This document shows, piece by piece, positions 61,701 to 64,000 of a DNA stretch of 64,000 bases. Origin of the DNA: Phoronis australis (Eukaryota; Phoronida; Phoronidae). How positions within the stretch are numbered: position 1 is the first letter of the stretch; each line of letters begins with the position of its first letter. Below the pieces are notes generated by a model. The model saw nothing but the letters and a program-made list of their open reading frames with translations. It was not told the DNA's origin and did no database searches. A program made the position numbers and the translations under genes. The stretch covers positions 213,331 to 277,330 of the forward strand of contig NMRA01000242.1 in the NCBI GenBank assembly GCA_002633005.1, given 5' to 3'.

Positions 61701-63110
61701 TGGTATAAGTTTTCATTTAAAAAAATATTTCATGAAAATTAACCAAGGGGTTATTTTGCTATGAATTTGCCTTTCTTAAAAACGAAATTTTGACTTAAAA
61801 AGGTATTAACGTAATAATAATAATGGTACATAAATATCAAATATTTTATATTTCCTGACCTTTTTTCTTTCAGAAAATATAAACTTTTACTAGTTGACAA
61901 AGCCTAGTTTTTTGACATTCAAGTTAGAATGGAGGCCACTGAATAAGGTTTGATATAACCTTAATTTGGCAAGTGTATTTGTACGAAAGTAGCTACGAGT
62001 AACGACAACATTTGGACACACCTGTCCGTTGCTGTGCCCCCTAGTGGCAATTTTATTTTTTTCTATTTTCCCGTTATCTTATGAGTTCAAAATTTAATGG
62101 GATTTGGAAGGTTGGTTTCTATTGAAGAGGTAATGACACCCTCTCATTTTCTGAAGAAGGCGACATAGTTTACACCTCCTAGTGGCTGTATTTATTATTT
62201 TTTAGTTTGTTTTTGTTATCCATCTCTCTATTGGCCAAACCACTGTAACGGTTGTTATGACATTTGATAAATGTATTCCTACTGGGAAGAGCTTAGCTTG
62301 ATGTTGATTTTTGGACTGTTTGGACTACTGTGGTACCCCTAGAGGCAGTTTGCGTTTTTGCATTCACAGCTATTTCTCTGAAACCCCTGCTGGATCTTTG
62401 TGAAATTCGGAAAATGTATTTTTATGAACGTGACAGCTGATGATGACAACGGAGTTTTAATTTTTTACGATCTTGGCAGGTGTGTTCCTATTGAGGAGTT
62501 CACTACTGACTTGCTACGCACCGCCTGGAAGCTATTTTAAATTTAGGAACATCACTACCTTTAATGGGAATGTTTAAAACAGCAATCGTGTATCTGCCCT
62601 ATATGTTGTACACGTGATAGGTGCATATCAACGCTCGCTCTGCGTTGTTCTTGCTTTATTAGTGGTATGTGCTTTCTTTGTTTCGGATTTTTAATGTTTC
62701 CAAGATTCAATACAAATGGATTAAAAGCAATTTGTAATACAAGAAATGAATAAACTAGCTGCCTGTTTATTATCCTCATTAGTTAAGTGAGTCCACTTTA
62801 CTTAGCATTACTGCTTATATTCTGGTTAAAAATTCTTATTGCCATAACCATAACTGATCTAAATCAAAATTTACTTTATGATTGAAGGTGGGTTTACAAC
62901 CGCTTTAAAATCAAGTGCTTGATGGGTGTTTGCTTGTCCGTAAGTAAGCAAGTGTTTCTGAATACCAAGTATATCATTGTTTCTTCCCAGGTCTAAAGAC
63001 CTGAGCAACAAAGCTGATAACACATTCAAGAAAAGTCAGGCTTTAGGTGCTTCACATGGATCTCAAGAAATCCAAGATTTAAGGGAGCGTGTTGTCAAAC
63101 TAGAGAGGAG
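58707..63110 (+). CDS. Unidentified coiled-coil protein, 5' exons
   Basis: Three exons with AG/GT borders join in phase: 58707-58729 (ATG ACA AGC...), 59271-59369 and 62991-63110. The protein starts MTSNTTQQVKDRPVRDTVEQ, then EIRDLSQRLQALERKEMQDR, GSKDLSNKADNTFKKSQALG and ASHGSQEIQDLRERVVKLER. Exons 2 and 3 each close with a heptad-like helix of the form QEI.DL..R...LER, suggesting repeated coiled-coil exons, and both end in phase 2. The frame is open upstream of the ATG within exon 1, so an earlier exon is possible. The gene continues past the right edge. Family not recognised. Confidence 0.6.
59690..62500. repeat. Degenerate tandem family with 'cccctagtggca' core
   Basis: Diverged units of roughly 100-250 bp fill much of the coiled-coil gene's intron. 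The core '(c)cccctagtggca.tttta' appears near 59873, 60170, 60266, 60478, 62036, 62182 and 62336, usually followed by 'gctggatctttgtgaaattt'-like text and 'gatgatgac'. 61000-61980 between them is AT-rich and not clearly part of it. The same unit starts afresh at 63668. Confidence 0.65.
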
Positions 63111-63625
63111 GTAGGTATCGTGTACTCTGAACATGGCTGCCTGTTGAAATAGTCCTGAGTCACTGCAAGAGATGGCACTATAAGTATATAGTGATTTTAT
63201 CCCCAAGCCAAGGGGAAATACTTAATAGTAGCCCTCATTCCGTCCATGTCATCCATGTGTTCATGCAGAGAATAATGCTTTTTTGTGCTTATCTCCTACA
63301 TTTCTCGCGATTTTGGAAAAAACAAAAATATGCTCATGTGGTGCGTTAGCGCAAATCAATCACAACTGACGATTGGGCCATATTTGCTGAATTTTGAAGT
63401 GTCATAGAGAGCATGTGGTCTTTTGCACTTCAGATTTAGAATGGTGGACTAAAATACTTTCTCGACCACAAGAATCTTAGACCAAATGGGAAAGGTTATT
63501 TAGACAGGTGTAAATTTAGCACGTTGCTAATGTTAATATGCTCGAATAAACCAGACTAACTACTGGACCAAAGTTACTTAGATCACATAAGAACAATACG
63601 AAAGATTTAGTCCGTATAATTTTTC
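63111..63625. other. Intron of the coiled-coil gene
   Basis: AT-rich DNA after the donor of exon 3. No exon or repeat recognised apart from the elements starting at 63626. Confidence 0.5.
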
Positions 63626-63667
63626 CAGGGCTTGGAATTTTCCGCGGAAACGCGGATTTCTGCTTTT
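63626..63667. mobile_element. End fragment of the CAGGGCTTGGAAT family
   Basis: CAGGGCTTGGAATTTTCCGC followed by GGAAACGCGGATTT is the reverse complement of the right end of the copies at 10242-10740 and 18846-19362. Only about 42 bases remain before a different repeat begins. Confidence 0.75.
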
Positions 63668-64000
63668 TATGCGCCCACATATTTATATGTGGACGCATTA
63701 TGCCGTCATCTCTGTCCGTCCGTCCGTCCGTCCGTCCGTCCGTCCGGCGTCCGGCGTCTGGCGTCCGGCGTCCGCTGCTCTATCTCCAAAACCCTTTGAC
63801 ATACGTTCATGAAATTTGGTACATATGTTCCATTCATGAAAGGGACGGCATGTGCGAACTTTCGGACGGATCCGACTACCGGTGTGCCCCCTAGTGGCAA
63901 TTTTAGTTTTTTACGCTTACCTTTGTATCTTCAAAAGTCCTGAACGGATTTTCATGAAATTTGGTATGTAGGCACCTAGTAGTGAGATGACGCTATCCTG
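63668..64000. repeat. Hairpin-led repeat unit with TCCG array
   Basis: Starts with a hairpin, 'gcgcccacatatttatatgt' paired with its own inverse (63671-63697), then 'cattatgccgtcatc', then (TCCG)n and GGCGTCC copies at 63716-63775. It ends with the 'gtgccccctagtggcaattt' and 'ttcatgaaatttggta' text of the family at 59690-62500. The unit at 59730 has the same order without the expanded TCCG run. Continues off the right edge. Confidence 0.75.

Noticed and set aside
63700-63900. ORFs on both strands with Ser-Val-Arg-Pro or Asp-Gly-Arg-Thr repeats
   Set aside because: Products of the TCCG tandem array.

Overview
This is a window of a metazoan genome. Genes are split into many short exons (about 80-270 bp) with GT/AG introns, codon phase carries across every junction I checked, and interspersed and tandem repeats are dense. 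Repeat style and protein similarity suggest a marine invertebrate (lancelet, hemichordate or spiralian type), but the sequence does not settle the clade. Single-base N characters at 7347, 16056, 22756 and 28669, and ten Ns at 47303-47312, show a draft assembly; two of the single Ns sit on duplication joints.

Layout. (1) 656-7051, minus strand: the 5' part of a ubiquitin-specific protease (USP, C19) gene running off the left edge. It has the Cys box, the QDCQEF-like box split by an intron, and a zinc-ribbon half, with a ~350-residue low-complexity insert. (2) 7052-11787: spacer between head-to-head genes, holding a 1.47 kb terminal-inverted-repeat (TIR) transposon that carries a frameshifted HIRAN-like exon, plus a short non-autonomous element. 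(3) 11788-17524, plus strand: ASCC1, a KH domain plus 2H-phosphoesterase protein of the ASCC complex, with a second copy of two and a bit exons. (4) 17525-19565: convergent spacer with another copy of the short element. (5) 19566-41311, minus strand: SMC4, the condensin ATPase, 24 unique exons recovered, two of them present twice, and one conserved segment not found. (6) 41312-58695: gene-poor, transposon-rich tract with nested insertions (a transposon in a tRNA-derived SINE, itself hit by a MITE), a TIR element with a 7 bp target-site duplication, a foldback element, a broken THAP domain and two hAT-like zinc-finger exon remnants. (7) 58707-63110, plus strand: three phase-compatible exons of an unidentified coiled-coil protein running off the right edge, with introns full of a degenerate repeat family.

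The host genes are housekeeping: SMC4 compacts mitotic chromosomes, ASCC1 serves alkylation-damage repair and coactivation, and the USP removes ubiquitin. Nothing shows them to be one pathway. The main points of interest are two haplotype-like duplications joined by a single N (one showing filled and empty states of a TTAA-flanked insertion), a well-supported short transposon family with exact 6 bp target-site duplications, and the nested transposons.
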